Shown here: piece by piece, positions 45,839-54,574 of the stretch
Position numbering within the stretch: position 1 is the stretch's first letter
Layout: each line of letters starts with the position of its first letter
DNA from: Mannheimia sp041807705
Lineage (GTDB): Bacteria > Pseudomonadota > Gammaproteobacteria > Enterobacterales > Pasteurellaceae
Assembly: GCF_041807705.1 (NCBI RefSeq)
Contig: NZ_JBGTYY010000007.1
Span: 23,996-87,995 of the forward strand
Reading direction: 5' to 3'
Length of the DNA: 64,000 bases
Position numbers and translations under genes: made by a program
The notes under the pieces: generated by a model
Database searches by the model: none
What the model saw: only the letters and a program-made list of their open reading frames with translations
What the model was told of the DNA's origin: nothing

Positions 45839-48220
45839 TTAGAATTTCATCTCTAATCCTAACATAAAATTACGTCCCATTTGTGGTACAAATTGATGAT
45901 ACGAAGTGTGGATATACACCGGCTGATTCAGTAAGTTTGTGCCGTTTAGACTGATTTTGTAATCCAGATCTTTCCACTTGTTACTATACGCCAGCCCGAT
46001 ATTCAACATTGTATTGCCTTCGGTGATGTATTCCAACTGGCTGGTTCGGCGTTGGGTAAAGGTGCGGATTAGCTCTAAATCCCCCGACCAATTTGGCGTA
46101 AATTCAGCATTAAAGCGGAAACCTAAACGCAACGGCGGTGTGCGAGGGGTATTTTGATCGGCTCGATACACCCAATAATCCTGCCCACGCTGTGCATTTT
46201 CCGGCAGATAATCCTTAAAGACGGAGTAATCGCTGTTTACTTTAAGTGGCGGTAAGCCGGTGAGCCAGCCTCGTACCATATCACCGAAAATAGTGGCTTG
46301 GTATTGGTCGTTAAAACGATAGCCGGCTTCGGCTTCAATACCGAAAAAACGGGCTTTTGCTTGATTATAACGACGCATAAACAGCTGATTTTCACGGAAC
46401 AGGTTTTCATTATAGATGTAGTTTTTAAAGTGGTTATAATACAAGTTCACTTTATAACCAACACGCTCGGTTTGATAACTTAATCCCAATTCCACATTGT
46501 TTGACTTCTCTTTTCTCAAGTCTTTATTACCGTACTCAAAGGAGTTAGTAGCAATATGTTGCCCGTGATAGTATAACTCCATTGGCGTTGGTAAGCGTTC
46601 GTTGTGCGAAGCGGTAAACGAAAGCTGATAATCTGGGTGGAAGAACCAGTTTAACGTGCTTGAATAGGCAAAAGCCGTTTGATCGTAAGGGTCAAGCGTG
46701 GTTTCAACTTGTTTACCACCGGTTAGAGTGTAATGTTTCTGTAGTCGTTTGATTTCATCACGGTCGTAATCAATCTCGATTTTTTGTCGCTCTACCCTGC
46801 CTGCTAATTCGAGGGCAAAATCGTCCCACATATATTGCTCAATCCCGAATAAGCTCAACTGCTTGTTGGTATTTTCTACCAGTGGGAATTTAACCTCACG
46901 ATCTTTTGGAGCATTCATACTGCTTTTTTGGGTTTGATATTGCACGCCCCATACACCGGTTAAACCGCCAATCGGTGCATGATAAATCTCCAAGCGGGCA
47001 TTTTTACCCCGATTTTTGAAAATATTCACCGGCTTACCGTAATCCTGATCTTTTTTGTTCTGTTTATGCAGGCTGGTGGTTAAAGCTCCGGCATCTTTTT
47101 CATCGTGATAATAATCGGCATCGGCATAGCTTGCTTTGATTTTATCCACACCTTTAAACGGCTGGCGGAGTTCTGCTTTGATGTCAATTCGCTTCGACTC
47201 AAGATCAACCCACGGACCTTTGTGATTATGGTCGTGTTGGTGTCCGAACGGGTTATCGTGGCTATGATTTTCATCATGTGCGTGGTTAGTGCCACAATGG
47301 AAGTGCGGATTACTGGTAATGTTATTCTCATCTAACAAATGTGGATAGAGATAGGTGTAGGCATATTTATCCCGTTTGTTGCCGTAAATATGACCGGTAC
47401 AAAAATCAAATTTGTGGTTATGCCCCGGCAAGCCGTAATTATCCCGACGTTTGCTGTAAGATGCTCCAATATAGCCACGTTCGCCAATGAAAGAAATCCC
47501 TAATGTGCCGACTTTGGATTTATGATAAGTATCCGGCACATAATTGAGACGCTCCCCCAAGTTAATGCCCGGCACACGGTAGTTATCACTATGACGGGTT
47601 AAACCTTCGGCACGCACGGCAATATGTTTGCCAATGCCAAAAGTTGCCCCCAATGCTCCCACTTTTTCTTTTGCTGCCGTATCAAGACGAGAATTGAGCT
47701 CGACCTCGTAGCCTTTTTCCGGAATAGCTGTTGGAATGCGTTTATCAGACACATTAACCACTCCAGCCGGCGAACTACTGGTATAAAGCAAGGTGCTTGA
47801 ACCACGCAGAATTTCTACTTGTTCGGCAAGTAATGAATCTGCAACCACTGCGTGATCAGGAGAAAGATTCGACATATCAATCACATCAGAGCCATTTTGC
47901 AGAATCCGAATTCGAACGCCCTCCTGCCCTCGAATAATCGGTTTACTTGCTCCGCCCCCAAACGGATTGCTATGCACTCCTAATTCAGCGGCTAACGCAT
48001 TGCCCAATGTTGCCGAACGTTTCTTAAACTCTTTACCTTCAATGATTTTATCACTGGTTTTCATTAGGGTGACTTCGCTACCTTTCGTCACACTCGGTGT
48101 ACTGCCAACCACAGAAACCTCATTCAAAACTGCAACATCATCGCTGCTTTCAGCCCAAACAAGCGGGCTAAATTGAGCAGAAATTAGCAAAGCCAGTAAT
48201 TTTTTATTAAACACAATCAT
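45839..48220 (-). CDS. znuD: ZnuD-like TonB-dependent outer-membrane receptor (zinc uptake likely)
   Basis: 793 residues, intact. Signal peptide to about residue 23 (VWA). TonB-box/plug: GNALAAELGVHSNPFGGGAS, PIIRGQEGVRIRILQNG, VEILRGSSTLLYTSSSPAGV. Then a 22-strand-type barrel ending NFMLGLEMKF. A His-rich extracellular loop at residues 306-333 (HFHCGTNHAHDENHSHDN...) sits between C274 and C309, the hallmark of neisserial ZnuD, where His and Cys residues capture zinc. The gene is divergent from a surface-lipoprotein/Slam pair. Zinc as ligand is inferred from the loop; haem is the alternative. Confidence 0.88.
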   Translation of the reverse strand: MIVFNKKLLALLISAQFSPLVWAESSDDVAVLNEVSVVGSTPSVTKGSEVTLMKTSDKIIEGKEFKKRSATLGNALAAELGVHSNPFGGGASKPIIRGQEGVRIRILQNGSDVIDMSNLSPDHAVVADSLLAEQVEILRGSSTLLYTSSSPAGVVNVSDKRIPTAIPEKGYEVELNSRLDTAAKEKVGALGATFGIGKHIAVRAEGLTRHSDNYRVPGINLGERLNYVPDTYHKSKVGTLGISFIGERGYIGASYSKRRDNYGLPGHNHKFDFCTGHIYGNKRDKYAYTYLYPHLLDENNITSNPHFHCGTNHAHDENHSHDNPFGHQHDHNHKGPWVDLESKRIDIKAELRQPFKGVDKIKASYADADYYHDEKDAGALTTSLHKQNKKDQDYGKPVNIFKNRGKNARLEIYHAPIGGLTGVWGVQYQTQKSSMNAPKDREVKFPLVENTNKQLSLFGIEQYMWDDFALELAGRVERQKIEIDYDRDEIKRLQKHYTLTGGKQVETTLDPYDQTAFAYSSTLNWFFHPDYQLSFTASHNERLPTPMELYYHGQHIATNSFEYGNKDLRKEKSNNVELGLSYQTERVGYKVNLYYNHFKNYIYNENLFRENQLFMRRYNQAKARFFGIEAEAGYRFNDQYQATIFGDMVRGWLTGLPPLKVNSDYSVFKDYLPENAQRGQDYWVYRADQNTPRTPPLRLGFRFNAEFTPNWSGDLELIRTFTQRRTSQLEYITEGNTMLNIGLAYSNKWKDLDYKISLNGTNLLNQPVYIHTSYHQFVPQMGRNFMLGLEMKF

Positions 48221-48277
48221 CTCCTTAAAAATTTTAAGGGTAATAAATTACTGTAAAAAAGAGTTTTTTACAATAGA

Positions 48278-48349
48278 CCATAAAAAATTTATGGGATTTT
48301 TAACTTGCCTACTTGTCAAAAGGTAAATTTATCCATTAAAATTTTATGG
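48278..48349. promoter_or_regulatory. Two matching palindromes in the znuD/lipoprotein divergent promoter
   Basis: CCATAAAAAATTTATGG (48278-48294) and CCATTAAAATTTTATGG (48333-48349) are 17-bp palindromes, 55 bp centre to centre. They lie between the two divergent genes and so are candidate sites for one shared regulator. They do not match the E. coli Zur or Fur consensus well. Confidence 0.45.
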
Positions 48350-48371
48350 TTTTTATAAGGAGAAAATATCT

Positions 48372-49748
48372 ATGCATTCTAAATTCAAACTAACCCTTGC
48401 CGCATTAGCGGTTTCTGTTGTTTTAACCGGCTGCAAATCCAGCCAAGGTCCTTCTGTCATTGCAGATAATCCGCCAAAACAGATTACAGTTCCGGAGGAT
48501 GATTCCAAAGCAAAGGAGAATAGACAAAAATCAACCCCACCAAAGCCACAATCGAATAAACCAAATGCCACCGTAAATACAGCAGGAAATAAACCACAAT
48601 CAAATCCTGCTGTTAGCAATACACCACCGGCTAAAGACAATATTCAACCTGCTCCTCAAAGTAATCAAACAAATTCCGATAAAGCTCCTAACGCTGTACC
48701 GGAACAACCGAATACGCATAAAAAAGAGGAAGAAAAACAGCCGGAGACAGCTGAGACAGATAAAACGGATAACGCTCAAGGTAACGAAGCTGAAAATAAT
48801 CAAGCAGAAAATGCCAATAACCAACCGGTAGAACCACCTGCTAAAGCTGAAAATACTGATCAGGAAATCATCTTCGTGGAGCTTGATAGGAAAAAGAAAC
48901 CTTTCCGAGTGGTTAATTTAAACCCAAGAAAAAGTGTGGTAAACACCGCTGCGTTTCTAAAAGTAAATCACGATTCCTTTACCGCTGATTCTGTGGAAGA
49001 TTCGCCGTTTGAAAGCAGCGATGATAATAAAGATTACAACCATATCCTTGCATTCAATCTCGGTAGTACCGACAAGGCGACATCTTTTAAAACCCTTGAT
49101 AACACAGGTAGTCAGCTAGGTATTCATAGTGGCATTTATGAAGATGATAAAATAGAGGGCGATTCTCAATCAATTCACTATCTCTATGTAAACCAACCGT
49201 ATTCCAGCTACGGAGCATTATTTACCAATGAAAATGATAGCCATCTATTTAGCGTGCATTTAACAGCAGGGCAAAGCGGTAAAAATGACAGAGGCAATGC
49301 TTATGCGGAATATGACGTATTTAGCAATGACAGCAAATGGAATGAGAACTTAGTGGGGAACGCTACTTATAAAGGGCAAACTATTGCTAGAGTGGTTCGC
49401 ACCGAAGATGGCAAACAAGTTGCAAGTTTGCCGCAATTTGACGGTGATGTTACCTTAGATTTGAATTTGGCTGAAAATTGGAAAGATAGCTCACTTAGTG
49501 GTCAAATCAACAGTAAAACGTTAGGTAAAATTTCCTTAAATGAAACGAAAATTAGCCCAAGTTCTACCTTAAAAAGTAACCTTAGCTTTGGTGATGAAGC
49601 AACTGTAGAAGGCGATGATAGTTTTGTAGGCGGATACGACGTATATTTCACCGGACCAAACTTAGAAGATGCGGTCGGAGCGGTTGATTTAGAGAACGAC
49701 AAATTGAAATATAACGCCGTATTTGGTGCAACTAAACCTACCAACTAA
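48372..49748 (+). CDS. Surface lipoprotein with TbpB-like barrel (likely Slam substrate)
   Basis: 458 residues. Signal peptide with lipobox LTGC (C21). Residues ~22-165 are a disordered linker rich in P, N, K, Q and E. About residues 175-320 are a handle-like domain of low recognisability. The C-terminal part (~345-458) looks like the TbpB/fHbp-type beta-barrel (GNATYKGQTIARVVR; DGDVTLDLNLAEN; FVGGYDVYFTGPNLEDAVGA). The gene directly precedes a Slam gene and is divergent from the ZnuD-like receptor, the arrangement of bipartite metal/haem receptors such as TbpB/TbpA and HpuA/HpuB. Ligand unknown. Confidence 0.8.
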   Translation: MHSKFKLTLAALAVSVVLTGCKSSQGPSVIADNPPKQITVPEDDSKAKENRQKSTPPKPQSNKPNATVNTAGNKPQSNPAVSNTPPAKDNIQPAPQSNQTNSDKAPNAVPEQPNTHKKEEEKQPETAETDKTDNAQGNEAENNQAENANNQPVEPPAKAENTDQEIIFVELDRKKKPFRVVNLNPRKSVVNTAAFLKVNHDSFTADSVEDSPFESSDDNKDYNHILAFNLGSTDKATSFKTLDNTGSQLGIHSGIYEDDKIEGDSQSIHYLYVNQPYSSYGALFTNENDSHLFSVHLTAGQSGKNDRGNAYAEYDVFSNDSKWNENLVGNATYKGQTIARVVRTEDGKQVASLPQFDGDVTLDLNLAENWKDSSLSGQINSKTLGKISLNETKISPSSTLKSNLSFGDEATVEGDDSFVGGYDVYFTGPNLEDAVGAVDLENDKLKYNAVFGATKPTN

Positions 49749-49801
49749 TCTTTTATTTCTGATAAGGGCTGGCAACAGCCCTTTGTTTTTAAGGACGAAC
49801 A

Positions 49802-51214
49802 ATGAAAAAAATTGCTTTGCTGGCTTTTTTCCCGATGCTACTCTTTGCCCGAGATCCGAATACGACACCTGCTCATATTGAGCATACAGCACAGCCGACA
49901 ACCGCACCACAATCTGTCGCTATTGAACAATCAACCCCTATTTTTAATGAAGCGGAATTGAGAGCAAATCAGGCATTAACCGAAAAACTGCTGACTCAAG
50001 CCATTTATAGCCGTCAATTAGCCAATATGGAAAAATTGACCGCTATTTATCAAGATTTTACGCAGATTGACCCTATTTTACTGCGTTATGCACAAGGTAA
50101 AATTGCCCTACTGAAAGGCGATTACGCACAGGCAATTCAGCACTTCCAAACCATTCTTGCCAAACAACCCAAACTAAACACTGTAAGAATTGAGCTGGCG
50201 ATTGCTCTATTGCACGATCAGCAACTTAATGAAGCCCAAGCCCAATTTGAACAAGCCAAAAGTTTCGAACATCTACCGCCTAAAGTTCACGCATTGATTG
50301 AGCAATATCAGCAACATCTGGCAAAAAAACAGGAATGGAAATTCAATTTTTCAGCCAATTATGTACGAGACGGCAACATTAACCGCACCTCAAAACAGCC
50401 GAACATTGAGCAAACCGGCTATGTAAAACAACCGAATTTGTTGCCCCAAACCGCACACGGCGTTCACTATGCGTTTGGATTACAGCGAGATTTCAACCTG
50501 TTCGGCTCGCACTATGTGAGTTTTGATAATCAAACCCAAGGCGAACTTTATTGGGATAAGCACGATTATGATGAAATCACTAATCGCACCTTGCTTGGCT
50601 ACGCTTACAAAAAATCCGACCAAACCACCCGCTTGTTACCGTTTTATGAAAAACGCTGGAAAAATCATCGCTCGGAACGTTGGACAAACGGTATTCGGCT
50701 TGAACACGCTCAATGGTTTTCACCCCGTTGGCAACTCGCTACTGCATTAGAATACGGCAAAAAACGTTATTTTGATTTACCGATTTATAACGGAAACTAT
50801 AAACTTGCCTCTGCTACTCTGCTTTGGCGACAAAGCCCACAGCAATTTTTCTTTGTCGGCACAGATTTCCACCGAGACAAAACTCGGTTAAAACAGCATA
50901 GTTCCGACACCAAAGCAATACGCTTCGGCTGGCAACGAGAATGGCAAATACTCGAACTTTCCAGTCGCCTCACGCTTGGCTACACAGATAGGCGTTACAA
51001 AGACACCGCTATATTGGGCGGAAAACTGAATCTCGGCAAAATCCGCCACGACCGTGTGCAAAGTGCTAACCTTACACTCTGGAAACGTGACTGGCATTGG
51101 CTCGGGCTAACCCCAAAACTACAATTTGCCTACGCTAAACACCGTAGCAACCTACCGAGCCTCTATGCTTACACCGATAAAAACATCAATTTGATTGTTG
51201 AAAGTCGGTTCTAG
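49802..51214 (+). CDS. Slam (surface lipoprotein assembly modulator, DUF560)
   Basis: 470 residues. Signal peptide MKKIALLAFFPMLLFA. An N-terminal TPR-like periplasmic domain (~residues 60-180: LLRYAQGKIALLKGDYAQAI, VRIELAIALLHDQQLNEAQA) is followed by an outer-membrane barrel (~180-470) with many alternating aromatic strands, ending LIVESRF. This is the architecture of Slam1/2, the type XI translocators that carry lipoproteins such as TbpB and fHbp to the cell surface. It starts 53 bases after the lipoprotein gene, so that protein is its likely client. Confidence 0.85.
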   Translation: MKKIALLAFFPMLLFARDPNTTPAHIEHTAQPTTAPQSVAIEQSTPIFNEAELRANQALTEKLLTQAIYSRQLANMEKLTAIYQDFTQIDPILLRYAQGKIALLKGDYAQAIQHFQTILAKQPKLNTVRIELAIALLHDQQLNEAQAQFEQAKSFEHLPPKVHALIEQYQQHLAKKQEWKFNFSANYVRDGNINRTSKQPNIEQTGYVKQPNLLPQTAHGVHYAFGLQRDFNLFGSHYVSFDNQTQGELYWDKHDYDEITNRTLLGYAYKKSDQTTRLLPFYEKRWKNHRSERWTNGIRLEHAQWFSPRWQLATALEYGKKRYFDLPIYNGNYKLASATLLWRQSPQQFFFVGTDFHRDKTRLKQHSSDTKAIRFGWQREWQILELSSRLTLGYTDRRYKDTAILGGKLNLGKIRHDRVQSANLTLWKRDWHWLGLTPKLQFAYAKHRSNLPSLYAYTDKNINLIVESRF

Positions 51215-51224
51215 CCGATAAAAA

Positions 51225-51291
51225 ACAAGCGGTCAAATTTCTCTAACTTTTTGCAATTTGCAAAATTTTCACGAAATTTAACCGCTTGTTT
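51225..51291. terminator. Inverted uptake-sequence pair after the Slam gene
   Basis: AACAAGCGGT (51225-51234) and ACCGCTTGTT (51282-51291) face each other between convergent genes. The inner bases pair only partly, so it is a weaker stem than the pair at 19107. Confidence 0.5.
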
Positions 51292-51298
51292 GCTTACG

Positions 51299-52186
51299 CT
51301 ACCGATTATCTTTTCCTTCTGCGTAGGTAATATAAACCGTGGCGGCAATAATAATCGCAGCCCCCAGCCATAATTTCCCTGGTGGAACCCAGTTAAACAC
51401 CAGCCAGCCTGCCAATACATTTAACGGTAGTTTGATAAAATCAAACGGTTGGATATAAGAGGCATCGGCTAAATTATAGGCTTTTGCTACCGCTAATTGA
51501 GCGAGAGCGGTTAAAAAACCAAGCAAAATCAGGAAACCGAAATCGCTCCACGAAGGAAAGCTAAATCCACTCGGGCTAAGATTGGTTAAAGCAATTAGTA
51601 AGTTAAATGGCGTGATTAAAATAAACAGATAAGCCACCATTGTGGTTGGGCTGTCGTAGCGAGAAAGTTTTTTCACCATCAATGAATAACCTGCCCAGAA
51701 AAAGGCGGCTGCAAGTGGTAATAATGCAATCAGGTTAAAATTATCGCTCCACGGCTCTAAAATAATCATTGCTCCCACAAAACCGAGTGCGGTGGCAATC
51801 CAGCGTCTTTTACCGACGTGTTCTTTCAAAAATAGCCCTGAGCCGATGGTAACAAAGAGAGGCGATGTCATCAGTAATGCAATGCCTTGCCAAATCGGTA
51901 ATTGGTTAGCTAATGCCATTGTCCAGCATTGAATACCGATTGCCGAAAGAAAAATGCGAAAACAATGCTGCCCAAAATGTGCCGTCTTTAGTGATGAGAA
52001 AAAGCCAACATTATTCATACTTGGCACAAGAAACACAAAAGCAATCAAGTATTGCACTAAGGCAATCACGCTAGAGTCAATCTGGGAAATAGAAGTCAAC
52101 TTGGGAATAAGTGTATTAATACAGGCAAACAATACACCTGCGGTAATAATTGCAACTGCCCCTTTAATTGGTTGATGGTTTTTCAT
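51299..52186 (-). CDS. EamA/DMT-family transporter
   Basis: 295 residues with about ten membrane helices in two EamA halves (GVLFACINTLIPKL ... GLFLKEHVGKRRW; PLAAAFFWAGYSLMVKKLSR ... AGWLVFNWVPPGKLWLGAAI). Exporter of unknown substrate. It follows yjjV by 14 bases, so the two are likely co-transcribed. Confidence 0.82.
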   Translation of the reverse strand: MKNHQPIKGAVAIITAGVLFACINTLIPKLTSISQIDSSVIALVQYLIAFVFLVPSMNNVGFFSSLKTAHFGQHCFRIFLSAIGIQCWTMALANQLPIWQGIALLMTSPLFVTIGSGLFLKEHVGKRRWIATALGFVGAMIILEPWSDNFNLIALLPLAAAFFWAGYSLMVKKLSRYDSPTTMVAYLFILITPFNLLIALTNLSPSGFSFPSWSDFGFLILLGFLTALAQLAVAKAYNLADASYIQPFDFIKLPLNVLAGWLVFNWVPPGKLWLGAAIIIAATVYITYAEGKDNR

Positions 52187-52200
52187 AGATGTAATAAATT

Positions 52201-52956
52201 CTATTTAGTGAGATAAAATGAATGTATATTTTGACTGATCTGCCCTGCCACCACTTTTTCTGGCAATCGCTTAATTTCCGCCAGCTTTTGGATTACGGCA
52301 ACGAGTTGCTGAGTAATTTCTACAGACTTAAATCCCTCGTGCTGCCAAGGGGCATCAGTTTCAATTAGTAGCCGTGATAACGGAAACTGCTGAGCCACTT
52401 TTTGCGTTTTCGGGTTAGTCAAAATATCGGGCGTAAGACTAACAAAATAAGGGGTCAAAAGCAATTTTTCCAACGTCTCATCACTTGCCTTAAACCAATG
52501 AAAATGGGCTTTTTGAATTTGATGTTTTGCTAGCAGTTCAAGGGCAATTTCTGTGTCCTCATACACAATATGCAAATTTAACGGCAAATCATACTGCTTG
52601 CTTGCCGCAATAAAACTCTCTAACAAATCAATATATGGCTGATAATCTAATGCTGGATTTTCTCGCTTCAGATAATGCGGCAACCCAACTTCTCCACAAG
52701 CGGTCAACTTTTGATAATTTTTTGCAATAAAATCAAATAGTTTTTCGATCTCACTCTGCGAAGGTAATGCTTGTTCTGGGTGAAAGCCAGCCGCAATGTA
52801 GAGATTGGAATACTGCTCTTTTAAGCTCAATAACCGTTCACAACTAGCTAAATCCGTTGCAACAGCCAGCACGCCTTGTAAATGAGGTTGCTCTAAAATT
52901 TGCTCGATTTCTTGATCTGAAAATTGATCGAGATGGATATGGGTGTCGAAAAGCAT
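52201..52956 (-). CDS. yjjV: TatD-family metal-dependent hydrolase YjjV
   Basis: 251 residues starting MLFDTHIHLDQF, where the HxH metal motif comes at once, as in YjjV. The start at 52956 follows GGAGGAGGG, a strong ribosome site; an upstream ATG at 52989 would add 11 non-family residues. Other features are CGEVGLPHYLKRENP, HIVYEDTEIALELL and LLIETDAPWQHEG. It is a putative deoxyribonuclease/phosphoesterase. Confidence 0.9.
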   Translation of the reverse strand: MLFDTHIHLDQFSDQEIEQILEQPHLQGVLAVATDLASCERLLSLKEQYSNLYIAAGFHPEQALPSQSEIEKLFDFIAKNYQKLTACGEVGLPHYLKRENPALDYQPYIDLLESFIAASKQYDLPLNLHIVYEDTEIALELLAKHQIQKAHFHWFKASDETLEKLLLTPYFVSLTPDILTNPKTQKVAQQFPLSRLLIETDAPWQHEGFKSVEITQQLVAVIQKLAEIKRLPEKVVAGQISQNIHSFYLTK

Positions 52957-53163
52957 ATTTCCCTCCTCCGATAACAAAAATTGCTTCACAGAATAAATCT
53001 AAAATCAAGCAATAAAAACAAATTTTTCGATCTCACTCGCAAAAATCAATTTCTCCCAATTTCTCCGCTTGTACAAACCATTTTCCTCGTTATTCTATCT
53101 ATACAATCAATAAATTGTTTACAAATGTAAACAGTTGTGTATAATAGCTAATTAGGAACATCT

Positions 53164-53382
53164 ATGGGAAAACACCCCAATAAACATATTCAAGCTGCAT
53201 TAGATTATGCCGTGCAAAATGGCTGGGAGATTGTGAAATCAGGAAAATCTGCTCACTCATACTGCCGTTTACGCTGTATTCTAGGGCATAGTGAACATCA
53301 AATGAGTGTATGGAGTACGCCCCGAAATCCTGAAAATCACGCCAAACAAATTATTCGTAAAGTAAACGAATGTGGAGAATAA
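53164..53382 (+). CDS. HicA-like small protein, possible toxin
   Basis: 72 residues, basic: MGKHPNKHIQAALDYAVQNG, then WEIVKSGKSAHSYCRL, and a C-terminal helix NHAKQIIRKVNE. The layout (helix, then a G-K/S-x-H strand region, then helix) recalls HicA mRNA-interferase toxins, with H30 in SAH as the possible active-site histidine, but the similarity is weak. It ends 3 bases before a helix-turn-helix gene, the usual spacing of a toxin-antitoxin or small regulatory pair. Confidence 0.55.
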   Translation: MGKHPNKHIQAALDYAVQNGWEIVKSGKSAHSYCRLRCILGHSEHQMSVWSTPRNPENHAKQIIRKVNECGE

Positions 53383-53385
53383 CCG

Positions 53386-53838
53386 ATGACACTTTATCAT
53401 TTTTCAATTTTGATTCGAGATGCCGACAAAAGCACCGAAAACCTTGAAGATCGTCTTTTTGACGCAGGGTGTGATGATGCCTTGATCTGTTTTTACAACC
53501 AAAGTGTCTATTTGGAATTTGACAGAGAAGCCGAAACAGCACAAATCGCTATTCAATCCGCCTTTGATAATCTCCGCCAAGCAGGGTTTTCAGATTTAGT
53601 ATTGCAAGAAGCTGGTGTCAGTTCGTTAAGTGAAATCGCCACCCGAACAGGCTTAACCCGTGCAGCCATTTCTAATTACGCCAATGGCAAACGAGCCAAT
53701 AATTTCCCCCGCCCTGTTTACGGCGTAGCGAGCGGTTCCGCACTCTATTCTTGGAAAGAGGTTGCAAACTGGCTTTATCAACGAAATAAAATCTCAAAAA
53801 TGCAATGGGAAGTGGCTGAGTGTGGGGCTGTGAGTTAA
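53386..53838 (+). CDS. HTH protein paired with the HicA-like gene, possible antitoxin
   Basis: 150 residues. The N-terminal ~75 residues form an alpha/beta domain (MTLYHFSILIRDADKSTENL; LICFYNQSVYLEFDREAE). Residues ~82-110 are a helix-turn-helix (SLSEIATRTGLTRAAISNYA, then NGKRANNFPRP). A final part has SALYSWKEVANWLYQ. The HTH and the 3-base gap to the upstream toxin-like gene suggest an autoregulating antitoxin, comparable to HicB in plan. An unassigned regulator is the alternative. Confidence 0.6.
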   Translation: MTLYHFSILIRDADKSTENLEDRLFDAGCDDALICFYNQSVYLEFDREAETAQIAIQSAFDNLRQAGFSDLVLQEAGVSSLSEIATRTGLTRAAISNYANGKRANNFPRPVYGVASGSALYSWKEVANWLYQRNKISKMQWEVAECGAVS

Positions 53839-53967
53839 TTTGTAAAAAATGGAAGAAATCTGACCGCTTGTTAGATTAAAGAATGAGGTTGATACGATAA
53901 AACCCTTGAACAATTTATGGAAATTGATAGAATTTAATTCGTCTTTTAATTCTTATAGGAGAAAAAT

Positions 53968-54484
53968 ATGCAAAACTCTCGTTCAGCGTTTCAGCGTTAG
54001 CTTAACTGCTTGTCAAGGTGTAAATGATGTATTGAGTGCTGTGAATAACACTCTTGGTTCTGTAAATTCTGCCTTATCTTCCTCTACTGTTCCTATTGAT
54101 ACTCAAACTAAAACATCTGCTGTGAATGCTATTAATAGGGCAAATGCAAGTAATGATGTCAAAAAAATGTTTAATGAAGCGAAGCCAACTATTGAGAAAA
54201 TGGTTTCAATGACAGCTTGTACTACACAACAATCTCCTCTTAATCAATTTAGTGATCCTAATAGTGGCTTAGGTTTACCTGTCCCTCTATCAGTTAGTTA
54301 TAAGCTTAAATACCACAAATCAGGTTGTTTGAAGGTGCTTAGAATAAACAATTTCAAACGACAAGCGGCTAACGCATTTACCTTCACAGTTTATTATCAA
54401 TCTCCTCAAAGTGAAGAAACCGACAGTTATGGCTATGCTGCTATCAAACAACCTGATGGTGAATGGTTATTTAAATGGAATTAA
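53968..54484 (+). pseudogene. Lipoprotein gene with a frameshifted signal peptide
   Basis: AGGAG lies 8-12 bases before the ATG at 53968, but this frame reads MQNSRSAFQR and stops. The next frame reads KLSFSVSALA, and the frame after that opens at LTACQGVNDVLSAVNN. Put together they recreate a lipoprotein signal (M-K-K-LSFSVSALALTACQG) broken by two small indels. The remaining frame runs to 54484 with a plausible mature domain (KPTIEKMVSMTACTTQQ; NAFTFTVYYQSPQSEETDSY). An upstream in-frame ATG at 53906 would give a protein without the signal. Function unknown. Confidence 0.65.
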
Positions 54485-54487
54485 CTC

Positions 54488-54566
54488 GTAGGTTGGGTTA
54501 GCGAAGCGTAACCCAACAAAATGTCTAAAAATAGTGTTGGGTTTTCGCAAGCTCAACGCAACCTAC
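54488..54566. repeat. Palindromic GTAGGTTG repeat between lipoprotein remnant and uvrB
   Basis: It begins GTAGGTTGGGTTAGCGAAGC and ends GCAACCTAC. The ends pair (GTAGGTTG/CAACCTAC), and the inside has GTTGGGTT...AACCCAAC pairs. It looks like a REP-type intergenic element and lies where a terminator of convergent genes would be. Confidence 0.7.
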
Positions 54567-54574
54567 CTGTTATA

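Noticed and set aside
48236..48371. Zur box in the ZnuD-like promoter
   Set aside because: I found no GTTATA-N-TATAAC-like sequence; only the CCATAAAA palindromes are present, and these are reported separately.
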